This document shows, in pieces, positions 30,844 to 39,204 of a stretch of 42,948 bases of DNA. The position numbers and the translations under genes are program-made. How positions within the stretch are numbered: the stretch's first letter is position 1; every line of letters starts with the position of its first letter. Origin of the DNA: an uncultured Acholeplasmataceae bacterium. Lineage in GTDB: Bacteria; Bacillota_I; Bacilli_A; Acholeplasmatales; Acholeplasmataceae. Under the pieces are notes generated by a model. The model made no database searches and was not told the origin of the DNA. It worked only from the letters and a program-made list of their open reading frames with translations. Location: assembly GCA_927441705.1 (NCBI GenBank), contig CAKMKH010000076.1, forward strand, positions 1 to 42,948, in the 5' to 3' direction.

Positions 30844-32241
30844 ATGAATAAAGAAAATGAAAAATTACTAAGAGAATATGATGTAAAAAAATTACTCATT
30901 AAATTATCCATTCCGGCGTTTGCAGGAATGGCAATTAATGCTCTTTATAATTTTGTGGATACTTTATTTGTTGCTAGAGCTGCTGGAGAACTTGCTATTG
31001 GTGGTCTTGCTTTTGCTTTTCCAATTCAGATGATTGTTATCGCTGTTGGATTGATGATCGGTATAGGTTCGGCATCTGTATTTAGTAGAGCTTTCGGTAG
31101 AAAAGATTATAAAAAAATGGAACAAGCTGTTAATACAGGCATTAGAGTTGATATAGTATTAGCCGTTATATTTACAGTGTTAAGTTTTATCTTTATTGAG
31201 GATTTATTAATATTTTTTGGTGCAACTGCTGAAAATATGGGATATGCATATGATTATTTAAGTATTATTCTTATTGGACTAATTCCACAATCATTATCGA
31301 TTGTATTAAATAATTTAACTAGAGCTGAAGGTAGATCTAAGGTTGCGATGTATTCATTAGTTATTGCAGCTGGAGCAAATATTATATTAGATCCAATCTT
31401 TATTTTCGGATTTGACATGGGTGTAAGTGGTGCAGCAATAGCAACCGTGATTGCTCAGTTTATTGGGCTCACTTATATATTTATTAGAGCACTAGATAAA
31501 GACTCTAATTTAAAAATTAGACTTAATCAATGGTTTAAAGTGGATTTTAAAACTACTAAAGAGATTATTGTTGTTGGATTTCCAACCTTTTTAAGAAATT
31601 CTTTAGGAGCCTTTATAGCAATAATTATTTATAGACTCATCAATAGATATGGTGGAGAAGAACCAGGCATATACATTTCGATATATGGTGTTATTAACCG
31701 AATAATTAACTTTGTGTTCCTTCCTAGTTTTGGAATTGTACAAGGTATGGTTCCTATTGTAGGTTTTAATTTTGGAGCAAAAAACTATAAAAGAATGCGA
31801 GATACGATAATATTTGCGACAAAGGTTATTGTCGTTTACTTTATTTTTGGTTTTCTTTTTATTCAAATTTTCTCACCTGCACTCTTTAGATTGTTTTCTG
31901 AAGATAAAAATCAATTATTTATAGAGTATGGTAGTTATGCATTTAGAATCATTTCAATAGGATTTTTACTTGTAGGTTTTCAAATTATTGTTGGAGCAAT
32001 TTTCCAAGCGCTTGGCTATCCGATTAGAGCAATGATTGTAACATTATCAAGACAAGTTGTGTTTTTTATACCATTTGTATACTTGCTCACTTATTTATTT
32101 GACGATATGAAAGGTATATGGTTTGGATTTGCGGCTGCTGATATACTATCAGGCCTTATAAGTATAACTTTATTAATTATTGAAATGAGATATATTCATA
32201 AAATGTCGATTGATTTTCCTAGTTTAGCTCTTGACGCATAA
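30844..32241 (+). CDS. MATE family efflux transporter
   Basis: The 465-residue protein has twelve membrane spans in two related halves. The MATE N-terminal pattern is clear: LSIPAFAGMAINALYNFVDT followed by GLAFAFPIQM and GIGSASVFSRAFGRKD. The second half begins near FPTFLRNSLGAFIAI and has PSFGIVQGMVPIVGFNFGAK. MATE proteins export cationic drugs or metabolites using Na+ or H+ gradients; the substrate is unknown. The gene follows tRNA-Val within 30 bases, with GGGGCAA as ribosome site, so part of its transcription may come from the tRNA promoter. A bidirectional terminator follows. Confidence 0.92.
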   Translation: MNKENEKLLREYDVKKLLIKLSIPAFAGMAINALYNFVDTLFVARAAGELAIGGLAFAFPIQMIVIAVGLMIGIGSASVFSRAFGRKDYKKMEQAVNTGIRVDIVLAVIFTVLSFIFIEDLLIFFGATAENMGYAYDYLSIILIGLIPQSLSIVLNNLTRAEGRSKVAMYSLVIAAGANIILDPIFIFGFDMGVSGAAIATVIAQFIGLTYIFIRALDKDSNLKIRLNQWFKVDFKTTKEIIVVGFPTFLRNSLGAFIAIIIYRLINRYGGEEPGIYISIYGVINRIINFVFLPSFGIVQGMVPIVGFNFGAKNYKRMRDTIIFATKVIVVYFIFGFLFIQIFSPALFRLFSEDKNQLFIEYGSYAFRIISIGFLLVGFQIIVGAIFQALGYPIRAMIVTLSRQVVFFIPFVYLLTYLFDDMKGIWFGFAAADILSGLISITLLIIEMRYIHKMSIDFPSLALDA

Positions 32242-32276
32242 AAAAAATGGCACACTTCACTTTTTGCCATTTTTTT
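32242..32276. terminator. Bidirectional terminator, MATE gene / hxlR
   Basis: AAAAAATGGCA (32242-32252) pairs with TGCCATTTTTT (32265-32275). The A and T flanks allow use by both converging genes. Confidence 0.85.
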
Positions 32277-32574
32277 ATATCCAATTTTGACTCCAAACTT
32301 CTATTGCTTTAATGACAGGATCTAATCCTTCACCCTTTTTTGTTAAACTATATTCTACTTTAACAGGAGTTGTTGGATATACATCTCTTTTGATTAAATC
32401 AAGAGCTTCGAGTTCTTTTAACTTTTCAGATAATACTTTTCCGGATATGTTAAGTTCAGATTCTAATTGATTAAATCTTTTGGGACCTTCTAGGAGTTGA
32501 TGTATAATTAAACCAACCCATCTTTTACTTAAAATCTTAGATGCACTCTCAAATTTCACGCAGATTTGACTCAT
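32275..32574 (-). CDS. HxlR family winged-helix transcriptional regulator
   Basis: The 99-residue protein is a compact HxlR winged helix: KRWVGLIIHQLLEGPKRFN, the recognition region NISGKVLSEKLKELEALDLI and the wing VEYSLTKKGEGL. Members are often activators or repressors of adjacent redox or detoxification genes. It has a single early Cys (CVKF), as in redox-sensing members such as YodB/CatR, but a sensor role is inference. The frame opens at a GTG three codons earlier; GAGGTG before ATG 32574 makes that the start. It diverges from the FMN reductase gene, and an operator-like palindrome lies between them. Confidence 0.9.
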   Translation of the reverse strand: MSQICVKFESASKILSKRWVGLIIHQLLEGPKRFNQLESELNISGKVLSEKLKELEALDLIKRDVYPTTPVKVEYSLTKKGEGLDPVIKAIEVWSQNWI

Positions 32575-32629
32575 AAATAACACCTCGCTTACCTACATTA
32601 TATATAATTTCATTAGAAAAGCAAATTAC

Positions 32630-32677
32630 TTTACATTATAAGATAACTTTATTATAATTAACTTACAAATAGTAAGT
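32630..32677 (+). promoter_or_regulatory. Promoter and operator of the FMN reductase gene
   Basis: A -35 TTTACA (32630-32635), 17-base spacer and TATAAT (32653-32658). Immediately downstream, at the expected start of transcription, is the palindrome ACTTAC-AAATA-GTAAGT (32661-32677). This spot suits a repressor, most likely the divergent HxlR protein. Confidence 0.7.
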
Positions 32678-32695
32678 AATATAAAGGAGATTATT

Positions 32696-33244
32696 ATGGA
32701 AAAATATAAATTAAACATTGGTATCATATTAGGATCTACAAGAGAAGGTAGAATGAGTCCACAAGTTGGAAGTTGGGTTAAAGATTTTGCAGATCAAAGA
32801 GATGATGCAATTTATGAAATTGTGGATATTAAAGATTATAACCTACCGTTGCTCGGTGAAAGCAGTGACATCACTGGCATCACCAAGTGGAACAAAAAAC
32901 TAGATTCACTTGATGGATTCGTCTTCATCGCTCAAGAGTACAATCATTCAATGTCAGCAGCTTTGAAAAATGCACTAGATTTAGCAAGAGATGCTTGGAA
33001 TAATAAGTCAGCAGGTATTGTTTCATATGGATCTATTGGTGGAGCAAGAGCTGCAGAACACTTAAGAAATGTTTTAGGTGAACTTCAAATTGCGGATGTC
33101 AGAACTCAAGTTTTATTATCATTATTTACTGATTTCGAAAATGGTTCTATCTTTAAACCACAAGCATTGCATGAAGCTAATTTAACTACATTATTAGATC
33201 AAGTTAATACGTGGGCAAAAGCTTTAAAAACTATTAGAAAGTAA
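32696..33244 (+). CDS. NADPH-dependent FMN reductase family protein
   Basis: The 182-residue flavodoxin-fold protein has the FMN phosphate loop GSTREGRMSPQVG (14-26), the central YNLPLLGE segment and the flavin-contact loop EYNHSMSAALKNALD (81-95). GSIGGARAAEHLR follows. It belongs to the ArsH/azoreductase/quinone reductase group using NAD(P)H. With a divergent HxlR regulator, the likely role is reduction of quinones or other electrophiles under stress. AAAGGAG precedes the start. Confidence 0.9.
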   Translation: MEKYKLNIGIILGSTREGRMSPQVGSWVKDFADQRDDAIYEIVDIKDYNLPLLGESSDITGITKWNKKLDSLDGFVFIAQEYNHSMSAALKNALDLARDAWNNKSAGIVSYGSIGGARAAEHLRNVLGELQIADVRTQVLLSLFTDFENGSIFKPQALHEANLTTLLDQVNTWAKALKTIRK

Positions 33245-33249
33245 ATCTT

Positions 33250-33277
33250 AAAAGTATCTTAAATGATACTTTTTTTA
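33250..33277 (+). terminator. Terminator after the FMN reductase gene
   Basis: AAAAGTATC (33250-33258) pairs with GATACTTTT (33265-33273), loop TTAAAT, followed by T residues. Confidence 0.82.
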
Positions 33278-33297
33278 TGCTTCAATTATTTTATTTA

Positions 33298-33306
33298 TGA
33301 TATAAT
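33298..33306 (+). promoter_or_regulatory. Extended -10 promoter of the second MATE gene
   Basis: TGATATAAT at 33298-33306 with no clear -35; transcription would start near 33313, leaving a very short leader. Confidence 0.65.
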
Positions 33307-33329
33307 AGTTTGGTTGGACGGTGATTTTT

Positions 33330-34733
33330 TTGACTAAAGATGAAAGAAAACAGTATTTAATCCTTCAAGATCCTAATATATATAAAGGGCTTTTAATACT
33401 GGCTATTCCTTTAATGTTAAATAATTTAATCAAAACACTTCACGATGTCATTGATATGTTTTTCGTAAGTGAAATACCAGGATTTGCAACTGAAGCAATC
33501 AATTCGATTTCTTTAACTTTTCCTGTATTTTTTACATACCTATCTTTAGGTATTGGATTAAGTGCTGCAGGCACTGCACTTATAAGTCAACATGTAGGAT
33601 CAAAACAGATAGATAAAGCTAAAAGATTTGCGAGTAATTTATTTGTTATTTCGATTATATTAGGATTAGTTTTAAATGTTGTGGCATTCTTCATCGCAGA
33701 ACCTATTATGCGATTAATGGGAACTGACGGTTTTGTTCTAGAAAATAGTGTAAAATACTTAAAAATTAGAGCTTTTGAGTTACCATTTGTTTTTATATTC
33801 TTTGCATTTACAGCAATTAGACAATCCAGTGGAGATACTGTAACTCCAGTGATTTACGGAGTTATTACAGTAGTTTTAAATATTATATTATCACCACTAT
33901 TTATAACAGTTTTTGGTTTTGGAGTCAGCGGTGCAGCAATTGCAACTTTAATTGCAAATGTTGTGATTATGCCATTTATGATTCATCAGTTATTTAATGC
34001 AAAAGAAGGCATTACTGTTGATAAAAAATATCTTAGATTAGATAGAGAAGTATCGCGTATTATTGTTAAATATTCAGTACCAGCATCGCTTGGTCAATCT
34101 ATTACAGCCATCGGGTTTATTATTATGAATACCATTATTGTAACTTATGGTGATCCTACAGTAGCTGCATTTAGTGTAGGTAATAGAATCACGAGCATAA
34201 TCTTACATCCAGTAATGGCAATTGGAGGTGTGCTTGCAGCATATCTTGGCCAAAACATTGGAAATGAAAATCCAGATCGTGCTAGATTAGCATTTAGAAA
34301 AGCAATGGTATTATCATTTTGGCTTATGGCATTAGGATCATTTATGATTATTTGGTTTAGATCACCTTTGCTATCTATTTTCATTAAAGATGATCCAGTA
34401 GCCCTTGCTTTAGGCATTGAGTACATGTTTTATTTATTAATTGGTTTACCTTTAATGGGTATATTTCAAACTTTTGTTGGGACATTTAGTGGGACTGGTA
34501 ATACAAAATTCACATTTGCATTTACTATTGCAAGACTGTGGATACTTAGAATTCCAGCCATTATGATCTTCAAGTATTTTACTGAGCTTGGAAGCAGTGG
34601 TATTTGGTATGCAATGCTCATCAGCAATGTTGTTATTATTCTTCCAGGTATTTACTTTTATAGACAAATAGATTTTAAGCCGAAGATAGAAATAGATCGA
34701 AAACGTAAAAAATTAGAAAATTTGAATGTGTAA
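33330..34733 (+). CDS. MATE family efflux transporter
   Basis: This second MATE protein (about 467 residues) has the same twelve-helix plan: LAIPLMLNNLIKTLHDVIDM, then GLSAAGTALISQHVGSKQ, and in the second half SVPASLGQSITAIGFIIMN and GGVLAAYLGQNIGNENPDRA. It is only distantly similar to the exporter at 30844, so it is not a recent duplicate. There is no ATG at the start: GTG 33321 and TTG 33330 are the options. GGTGA (33320-33324) overlaps the GTG and is correctly spaced for the TTG, so 33330 is preferred. The substrate is unknown. Confidence 0.9.
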   Translation: MTKDERKQYLILQDPNIYKGLLILAIPLMLNNLIKTLHDVIDMFFVSEIPGFATEAINSISLTFPVFFTYLSLGIGLSAAGTALISQHVGSKQIDKAKRFASNLFVISIILGLVLNVVAFFIAEPIMRLMGTDGFVLENSVKYLKIRAFELPFVFIFFAFTAIRQSSGDTVTPVIYGVITVVLNIILSPLFITVFGFGVSGAAIATLIANVVIMPFMIHQLFNAKEGITVDKKYLRLDREVSRIIVKYSVPASLGQSITAIGFIIMNTIIVTYGDPTVAAFSVGNRITSIILHPVMAIGGVLAAYLGQNIGNENPDRARLAFRKAMVLSFWLMALGSFMIIWFRSPLLSIFIKDDPVALALGIEYMFYLLIGLPLMGIFQTFVGTFSGTGNTKFTFAFTIARLWILRIPAIMIFKYFTELGSSGIWYAMLISNVVIILPGIYFYRQIDFKPKIEIDRKRKKLENLNV

Positions 34734-34737
34734 TATA

Positions 34738-34770
34738 AGTCTTTAAGATAAATCTTAAAGGCTTTTCTTT
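34738..34770 (+). terminator. Terminator after the second MATE gene
   Basis: AGTCTTTAAGAT (34738-34749) pairs with ATCTTAAAGGCT (34752-34763), allowing one T-G pair. The stem is followed by T-rich sequence. Confidence 0.82.
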
Positions 34771-34797
34771 TTTCTCGTTTTAACTCCATAAATTACA

Positions 34798-34806
34798 TGA
34801 TATAAT
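34798..34806 (+). promoter_or_regulatory. Promoter of the Nfn/proline dehydrogenase operon
   Basis: TGATATAAT (34798-34806), extended -10, 26 bases before ATG 34833. AGAGG follows as ribosome site. No riboswitch or palindrome is apparent in the short leader. Confidence 0.7.
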
Positions 34807-34832
34807 GAAAGAAAACAATAGAGGCTTTTACT

Positions 34833-35669
34833 ATGTATAAAATCACTTTAAAAAAGACTTTAACAGAGCAAGTCACACTTATGAAGGTCTATGCACCTGA
34901 TGTTGTTAAGCATGCTAAAGCTGGAGAATTTGTTATCTTAAGAGTAGATGAACAGGGAGAAAGAATCCCTCTTACGATTGCAGAAGCTAATTCCAATGAT
35001 GGATGCATTACCATTATTTTTCAAATTGTTGGTAAGACGACTTATTTGTTGAATCAAAAACAAACAGGAGATTATATTCAAGATTTTGTAGGACCTCTTG
35101 GGACGCCTACAAGTATTGATCATTTAAATAGGGTATTAGTTATTAGTGGAGGGGTGGGTTCAGCAATCGCTTATCCATTATGTAAAGCTTTGTTTGAACA
35201 ACATACTAATGTTGAATTGATTGCAGGATTTAAAACAAAATCTCAAATGATTTTATTAGAAGAATTTAAAAAAGTAACAAATCAGCAAAATTTTACAACA
35301 GATGATGGTAGTTTTGGATATAAAGGGTTTGTTACTGATATATTAATAAAAATACTTGAAAAAGATCAAAAATATGACCATGTTTTTGCGATTGGTCCTA
35401 TTGTCATGATGAAAGCTGTAAGTGAAATAACTAAGACCTATAACATACCAACAACAGTTAGTTTAAATCCGATTATGGTTGATGGTACTGGCATGTGTGG
35501 AGGATGTAGGGTTAAAGTTGGAGAACACATGAAATTTGCTTGTGTTGATGGTCCTGATTTTGATGGTCACTTAGTTGATTATGATAATTTAATTAAACGA
35601 AACCAAATGTATATTGAAAAAGAGAGAAAAGACTTTGAAGATATAAAATCTAGAGGTGATGACTTATGA
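34833..35669 (+). CDS. nfnA: NfnA-like FAD/NAD-binding [2Fe-2S] subunit
   Basis: The 278-residue protein belongs to the ferredoxin-NADP reductase-like group that includes NfnA, SudB and the PyrK dihydroorotate dehydrogenase subunit. It has the FAD domain with ERIPLTIAEAN (43-53), the NAD-binding GGVGSAIAYPL and the C-terminal [2Fe-2S] cysteines in GTGMCGGCRVKVG plus FACVDGP. It overlaps the next gene (NfnB/GltA-like) by four bases, the usual Nfn pairing. NfnAB couples NADH, NADPH and ferredoxin by electron bifurcation. Here it probably accepts or distributes electrons for the dehydrogenase encoded downstream. Without biochemical data a simpler ferredoxin:NAD(P) reductase role is possible. Confidence 0.88.
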   Translation: MYKITLKKTLTEQVTLMKVYAPDVVKHAKAGEFVILRVDEQGERIPLTIAEANSNDGCITIIFQIVGKTTYLLNQKQTGDYIQDFVGPLGTPTSIDHLNRVLVISGGVGSAIAYPLCKALFEQHTNVELIAGFKTKSQMILLEEFKKVTNQQNFTTDDGSFGYKGFVTDILIKILEKDQKYDHVFAIGPIVMMKAVSEITKTYNIPTTVSLNPIMVDGTGMCGGCRVKVGEHMKFACVDGPDFDGHLVDYDNLIKRNQMYIEKERKDFEDIKSRGDDL

Positions 35670-37048
35670 ATCATGCCTTAGAAAAAATGAAGATGCATCT
35701 TCAAGATCCATCAATTAGAATTCATAACTTTTTAGAAGTTGAACTGGGTTATGATAGTAAAGATGCTATATTAGAAGCAAATAGATGTCTAGAATGCAAA
35801 CATAAACCTTGTGTGAGTGCATGTCCCGTTTTAATTGATATTCCTGGTTTTATCCATGAAATAAAAGCACAAAACTTTGATAAAGCTTATCAAATCATTA
35901 CAAATGATAGTATGCTTCCTGCTGTATGTGGCAGAGTTTGCCCACAAGAAAGTCAATGTGAAAGTGTATGTGTAAGAGGCATTAAAGGAGAATCTGTTGC
36001 TATTGGAAGACTAGAGAGATTTGTTGCAGATTATCATTATGATCAAAAAGATTCTAAATGTATACTAGATATTCACAAAAACCATAGAAAAATTGCGATT
36101 GTTGGATCTGGTCCAGCGGGTTTATCTTGTGCATGCGAACTTCTCAAAAGAGGATATGATGTGACTGTTTTTGAAGCTCTACATGCCCCAGGAGGCGTTT
36201 TAACTTACGGCATACCAGAGTTTAGGTTACCTAAATCAATTGTCTTAAAAGAGATTAACAACTTGATAGAACACGGTGTTGAACTTAAAACAAATACTGT
36301 GATTGGAAAAACATTATATTTAGAAGACTTATTTGAAAGAGGATATAAAGCGGTTTTTATTGGAACAGGAGCTGGATTACCTCAGTTTATGAACATTGAT
36401 GGAGAAACATTAAATGGTGTTTATTCTGCCAATGAATTTTTAACAAGAGTTAATTTAATGAAAGCTTATGAAATAAATCAAGCAACACCAATATATGAAG
36501 GTTCTATTGTATCAGTTGTAGGTGGTGGTAATGTTGCGATGGATGCAGCAAGATCAGCATTAAGATTAGGAGCAAAAGAGGTTCACATTATTTATAGAAG
36601 ATCAATAGAGGAACTGCCAGCAAGAAAAGCAGAAATTGATCATGCTATTGAAGAGGGAATTATCTTTGATTTATTGACAAATCCTATCCAAATTATGGGA
36701 GATGAAGAAGGATTTGTTAAATCAATTAAATGCATAAAAATGATGCTTGGACAAGCTGATGAGTCAGGAAGAAGAAGACCTATAAAAATTGAAGGATCAG
36801 AGTTTGAAGTGAAAACTGATGTTGTTATCATCGCAGTTGGAACGACACCGAATCCTTTGATATCAAAAACAAGTCCGGAGTTAAGTATTAATCAAAAAGG
36901 TTGTATCATAACTAAAGATGATACAGGCTTAACATCAAAAGCATTTGTATTTGCAGGTGGAGATGCAGTTACAGGTGCAGCAACAGTGATTGAAGCGATG
37001 GGTGCTGGCAAAAAATCAGCTATAGCCATCGATCAAATATTATCTTAA
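35666..37048 (+). CDS. nfnB: NfnB/GltA-like NADPH oxidoreductase, large subunit
   Basis: The 460-residue protein has an N-terminal iron-sulfur domain with cysteines in RCLECKHKPCVSACPV and CGRVCPQESQCESVCVRG, enough for two [4Fe-4S] clusters. The FAD motif VGSGPAGLSCA and the NADPH motif VVGGGNVAMDAA follow, with FVFAGGDAVTGA at the end. This is the layout of NfnB and of the glutamate synthase small subunit. No large glutamate synthase subunit is nearby, and an NfnA-like gene overlaps it, so Nfn is the better reading. It lies 19 bases before the [2Fe-2S] subunit of the dehydrogenase. Confidence 0.9.
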   Translation: MNHALEKMKMHLQDPSIRIHNFLEVELGYDSKDAILEANRCLECKHKPCVSACPVLIDIPGFIHEIKAQNFDKAYQIITNDSMLPAVCGRVCPQESQCESVCVRGIKGESVAIGRLERFVADYHYDQKDSKCILDIHKNHRKIAIVGSGPAGLSCACELLKRGYDVTVFEALHAPGGVLTYGIPEFRLPKSIVLKEINNLIEHGVELKTNTVIGKTLYLEDLFERGYKAVFIGTGAGLPQFMNIDGETLNGVYSANEFLTRVNLMKAYEINQATPIYEGSIVSVVGGGNVAMDAARSALRLGAKEVHIIYRRSIEELPARKAEIDHAIEEGIIFDLLTNPIQIMGDEEGFVKSIKCIKMMLGQADESGRRRPIKIEGSEFEVKTDVVIIAVGTTPNPLISKTSPELSINQKGCIITKDDTGLTSKAFVFAGGDAVTGAATVIEAMGAGKKSAIAIDQILS

Positions 37049-37067
37049 GTGTATAGAGGGAGACATT

Positions 37068-37373
37068 ATGCGCATTCATTCACATCCGATTTTAGAGTTT
37101 GAAGAAAAAGAAGACATTACCTTTATGTTTGAAAAAAAGATTATGGTTGGCAAAAAAGGCGATACAATTGCATCTGCACTTGTAAATCTTGGTATTGATG
37201 TATTTAGTTATTCGATTAAACTTAAAAGACCAAGAGGCTACTATTGTGCAATTGGTAATTGTGCCTCATGTAAGATGATCGTTAATGGAAAACCGAATGT
37301 TAAAACATGCATAACTAAGTTAGAACCCAATATGGTTGTTGAAAGACAAACTGATAAGGGGGTCTACGAATGA
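37068..37373 (+). CDS. [2Fe-2S] subunit, N-terminal part of a PDH1-like alpha chain
   Basis: The 101-residue protein is a plant-type ferredoxin-like domain with cysteines in YYCAIGNCASCKM and a fourth in KTCIT. It corresponds to HcnA and to the N-terminal domain of sarcosine oxidase alpha. In archaeal PDH1 proline dehydrogenase the alpha subunit is a single chain of about the combined length of this protein and the next (101 + 364). Here the chain appears split, with a four-base overlap (ATGA) that would keep production equal. Confidence 0.85.
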   Translation: MRIHSHPILEFEEKEDITFMFEKKIMVGKKGDTIASALVNLGIDVFSYSIKLKRPRGYYCAIGNCASCKMIVNGKPNVKTCITKLEPNMVVERQTDKGVYE

Positions 37374-38464
37374 TATATAAAGACGTATTAATCATTGGTG
37401 GAGGACCATCTGGATTATGTGCAGCAGCAATGCTATTAGAGAGTAACTTAGAAGTGATGATTGTTGATCGAGGATTATCACTTGGGGGACAATTAATAAA
37501 ACAAACGCATAAGTTTTTTGGATCGAAAGATCAATATGCAAAGACAAGAGGATTTGATATTGCGAGTATATTGATCAATCAAGTCAAAGATCATCCGAAA
37601 CTTAAAATCTTACAAGAGGCAACTGTTCTAGGTTTATATAAAGATAAGGTTGCAACTATTTCTCATGAAAATGAGTATAAGAAGATTAAAGCAAAAACAA
37701 TTATTGTAGCAACTGGTGCTAGTGAAAAGTTTTTAGCATTTGAAAATAATGATCTACCTGGTATATATGGTGCTGGAGCAGTACAAACATTAATGAATCA
37801 ATTTGGGGTTAAACCTCAAGATGATATCGTTATGATTGGTTCCGGAAATATCGGTTTAATTGTTAGTTATCAACTTATGCAAGCAGGTGTTCATGTAAAA
37901 GCTGTGATTGAGGCTTCTAGTAAGATTGGTGGATACAAAGTTCATGCATCTAAATTAAGACGATTAGGTGTACCCATTTATACAAATAAAACTATAAAAA
38001 GAGCTATTGGTAAAGAAAGAGTAGAAGCTGCTGAAATTATATCTTTAGATGAACATTTTAAAGAGATAGAAAATTCATCAGAGATTATAAAAACAAGCGG
38101 TATTTGTATATCAGTTGGGCTTGCTCCTAGTTATCAAATGCTAGACATGGTAGATGCTAAGATTGGTTATATTCCCGAACTAGGAGGTAGTGTTCCTCTT
38201 GTTGATGAGAAACATATGACTACAATTGATGGTATTTTTTCATGTGGAGATAATATCGGTATTGAAGAGGCTTCATCAGCAATGATGGAAGGGTATCTTA
38301 CAGGTTTGTATGTCTCTAAATATTTAGAACAAAAACATCCAAATTATGATGAATTAGTTAAAAAATATGAAAATGCATTAACAGTTCTTAGAAGTGGCCC
38401 ATTTGGGGTTAAAACATCTAAAGGATTAAATCGGATGAGGGAGTTGATGAATGATGCTAGATAA
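37370..38464 (+). CDS. FAD/NAD-binding subunit (HcnB / PDH1 alpha-like)
   Basis: The 364-residue flavoprotein starts with VLIIGGGPSGLCAAAML and has a second dinucleotide motif, IGSGNIGLIVSYQL. GIFSCGDNIGIEEASSAMMEG follows in separate blocks near the end. It belongs to the HcnB, opine oxidase and sarcosine oxidase alpha-like group. It probably passes electrons between the substrate-oxidising subunit and iron-sulfur carriers or NAD. It overlaps the preceding [2Fe-2S] gene by four bases and the following ferredoxin gene by 14. Confidence 0.88.
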   Translation: MIYKDVLIIGGGPSGLCAAAMLLESNLEVMIVDRGLSLGGQLIKQTHKFFGSKDQYAKTRGFDIASILINQVKDHPKLKILQEATVLGLYKDKVATISHENEYKKIKAKTIIVATGASEKFLAFENNDLPGIYGAGAVQTLMNQFGVKPQDDIVMIGSGNIGLIVSYQLMQAGVHVKAVIEASSKIGGYKVHASKLRRLGVPIYTNKTIKRAIGKERVEAAEIISLDEHFKEIENSSEIIKTSGICISVGLAPSYQMLDMVDAKIGYIPELGGSVPLVDEKHMTTIDGIFSCGDNIGIEEASSAMMEGYLTGLYVSKYLEQKHPNYDELVKKYENALTVLRSGPFGVKTSKGLNRMRELMNDAR

Positions 38465-38927
38465 AACAGGGGTGGCACCTAAAGAACTAGTTTTATCAAG
38501 ATTTTTTGATGAAAAGATTTTAGCTAGACCAAAAGCTATTCTGGAATGTTATGAAGATATTCCTTGTAATCCATGTAGCACAAGTTGTCCTTTTGATGCA
38601 ATTCATATTGGTGATAACATTAATACTCAACCCAAATTAGATCCAGATAAATGTACGGGCTGTGGTATTTGTGTAACTGCATGTCCTGGACTTGCGATTA
38701 TTGTTGCACAAATTAGTTTTGATCAAGCTATATTCAAAATACCTTTTGAATTTAATCCTAAACCATGTGTAGGAGATATTGTAGAGGGTATCAATCGAGA
38801 AGGAATTAAAATTTGTGATGTGAAAATATTAAAAGTGAATATGAGAAAAACAAACGATCATACAGCATTAATAGAAGTCAGTGTGCCTATTGAATACTTA
38901 CATGAATTCGTAACTGTGAGAGTGTAA
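38451..38927 (+). CDS. Dicluster ferredoxin-like subunit (PDH1 gamma-like)
   Basis: The 158-residue protein has cysteines in PCNPCSTSCPFDAI and in CTGCGICVTACPG, enough for two [4Fe-4S] clusters, and a C-terminal domain of about 70 residues without cysteines in motif. It matches in size and motif the gamma (ferredoxin-like) subunit of archaeal PDH1. It is probably the exit point for electrons, feeding free ferredoxin or the Nfn subunits. It overlaps the FAD subunit gene by 14 bases. ATG 38454 is an alternative start. Confidence 0.85.
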   Translation: MMLDKTGVAPKELVLSRFFDEKILARPKAILECYEDIPCNPCSTSCPFDAIHIGDNINTQPKLDPDKCTGCGICVTACPGLAIIVAQISFDQAIFKIPFEFNPKPCVGDIVEGINREGIKICDVKILKVNMRKTNDHTALIEVSVPIEYLHEFVTVRV

Positions 38928-38928
38928 T

Positions 38929-39204
38929 ATGGACAAAAAGAATATTATCATGTGTCGCTGTGAAGATGTGACACTAGAAGATTTACATAAAAAAATTGAT
39001 GAAGGCTATGAGACTTTTGAAGATTTAAAACGTTTATTAAGAATAGGAATGGGTCCTTGTCAAGCGAATACTTGCGGTCAACTCATCCAAAAAGAACTTG
39101 CAACATATCTAGGTAAAAAGGTTGGTGATGTAAAACCACACAAAGCTAGACCGATGTTACAAGGCATCTCTTTGGAAAGTATTGCTAAGGAGGCAAAAAA
39201 ATGA
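38929..39204 (+). CDS. BFD-like [2Fe-2S] subunit (PDH1 delta-like)
   Basis: The 91-residue protein has the BFD-like cysteine arrangement CRC (9-11) and GPCQANTCG. This binds a [2Fe-2S] cluster, as in bacterioferritin-associated ferredoxin and in the C-terminal region of HcnB-like and NirB proteins. In PDH1-type complexes an equivalent small subunit (delta) is separate, as here. It is one base after the gamma-like gene and overlaps the catalytic subunit gene by four bases. Confidence 0.85.
   Translation: MDKKNIIMCRCEDVTLEDLHKKIDEGYETFEDLKRLLRIGMGPCQANTCGQLIQKELATYLGKKVGDVKPHKARPMLQGISLESIAKEAKK

Noticed and set aside
35666-37048. Glutamate synthase small subunit (GltD) as the name of this gene
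   Set aside because: No glutamate synthase large subunit is nearby, and the overlapping NfnA-like gene fits an Nfn pair better.
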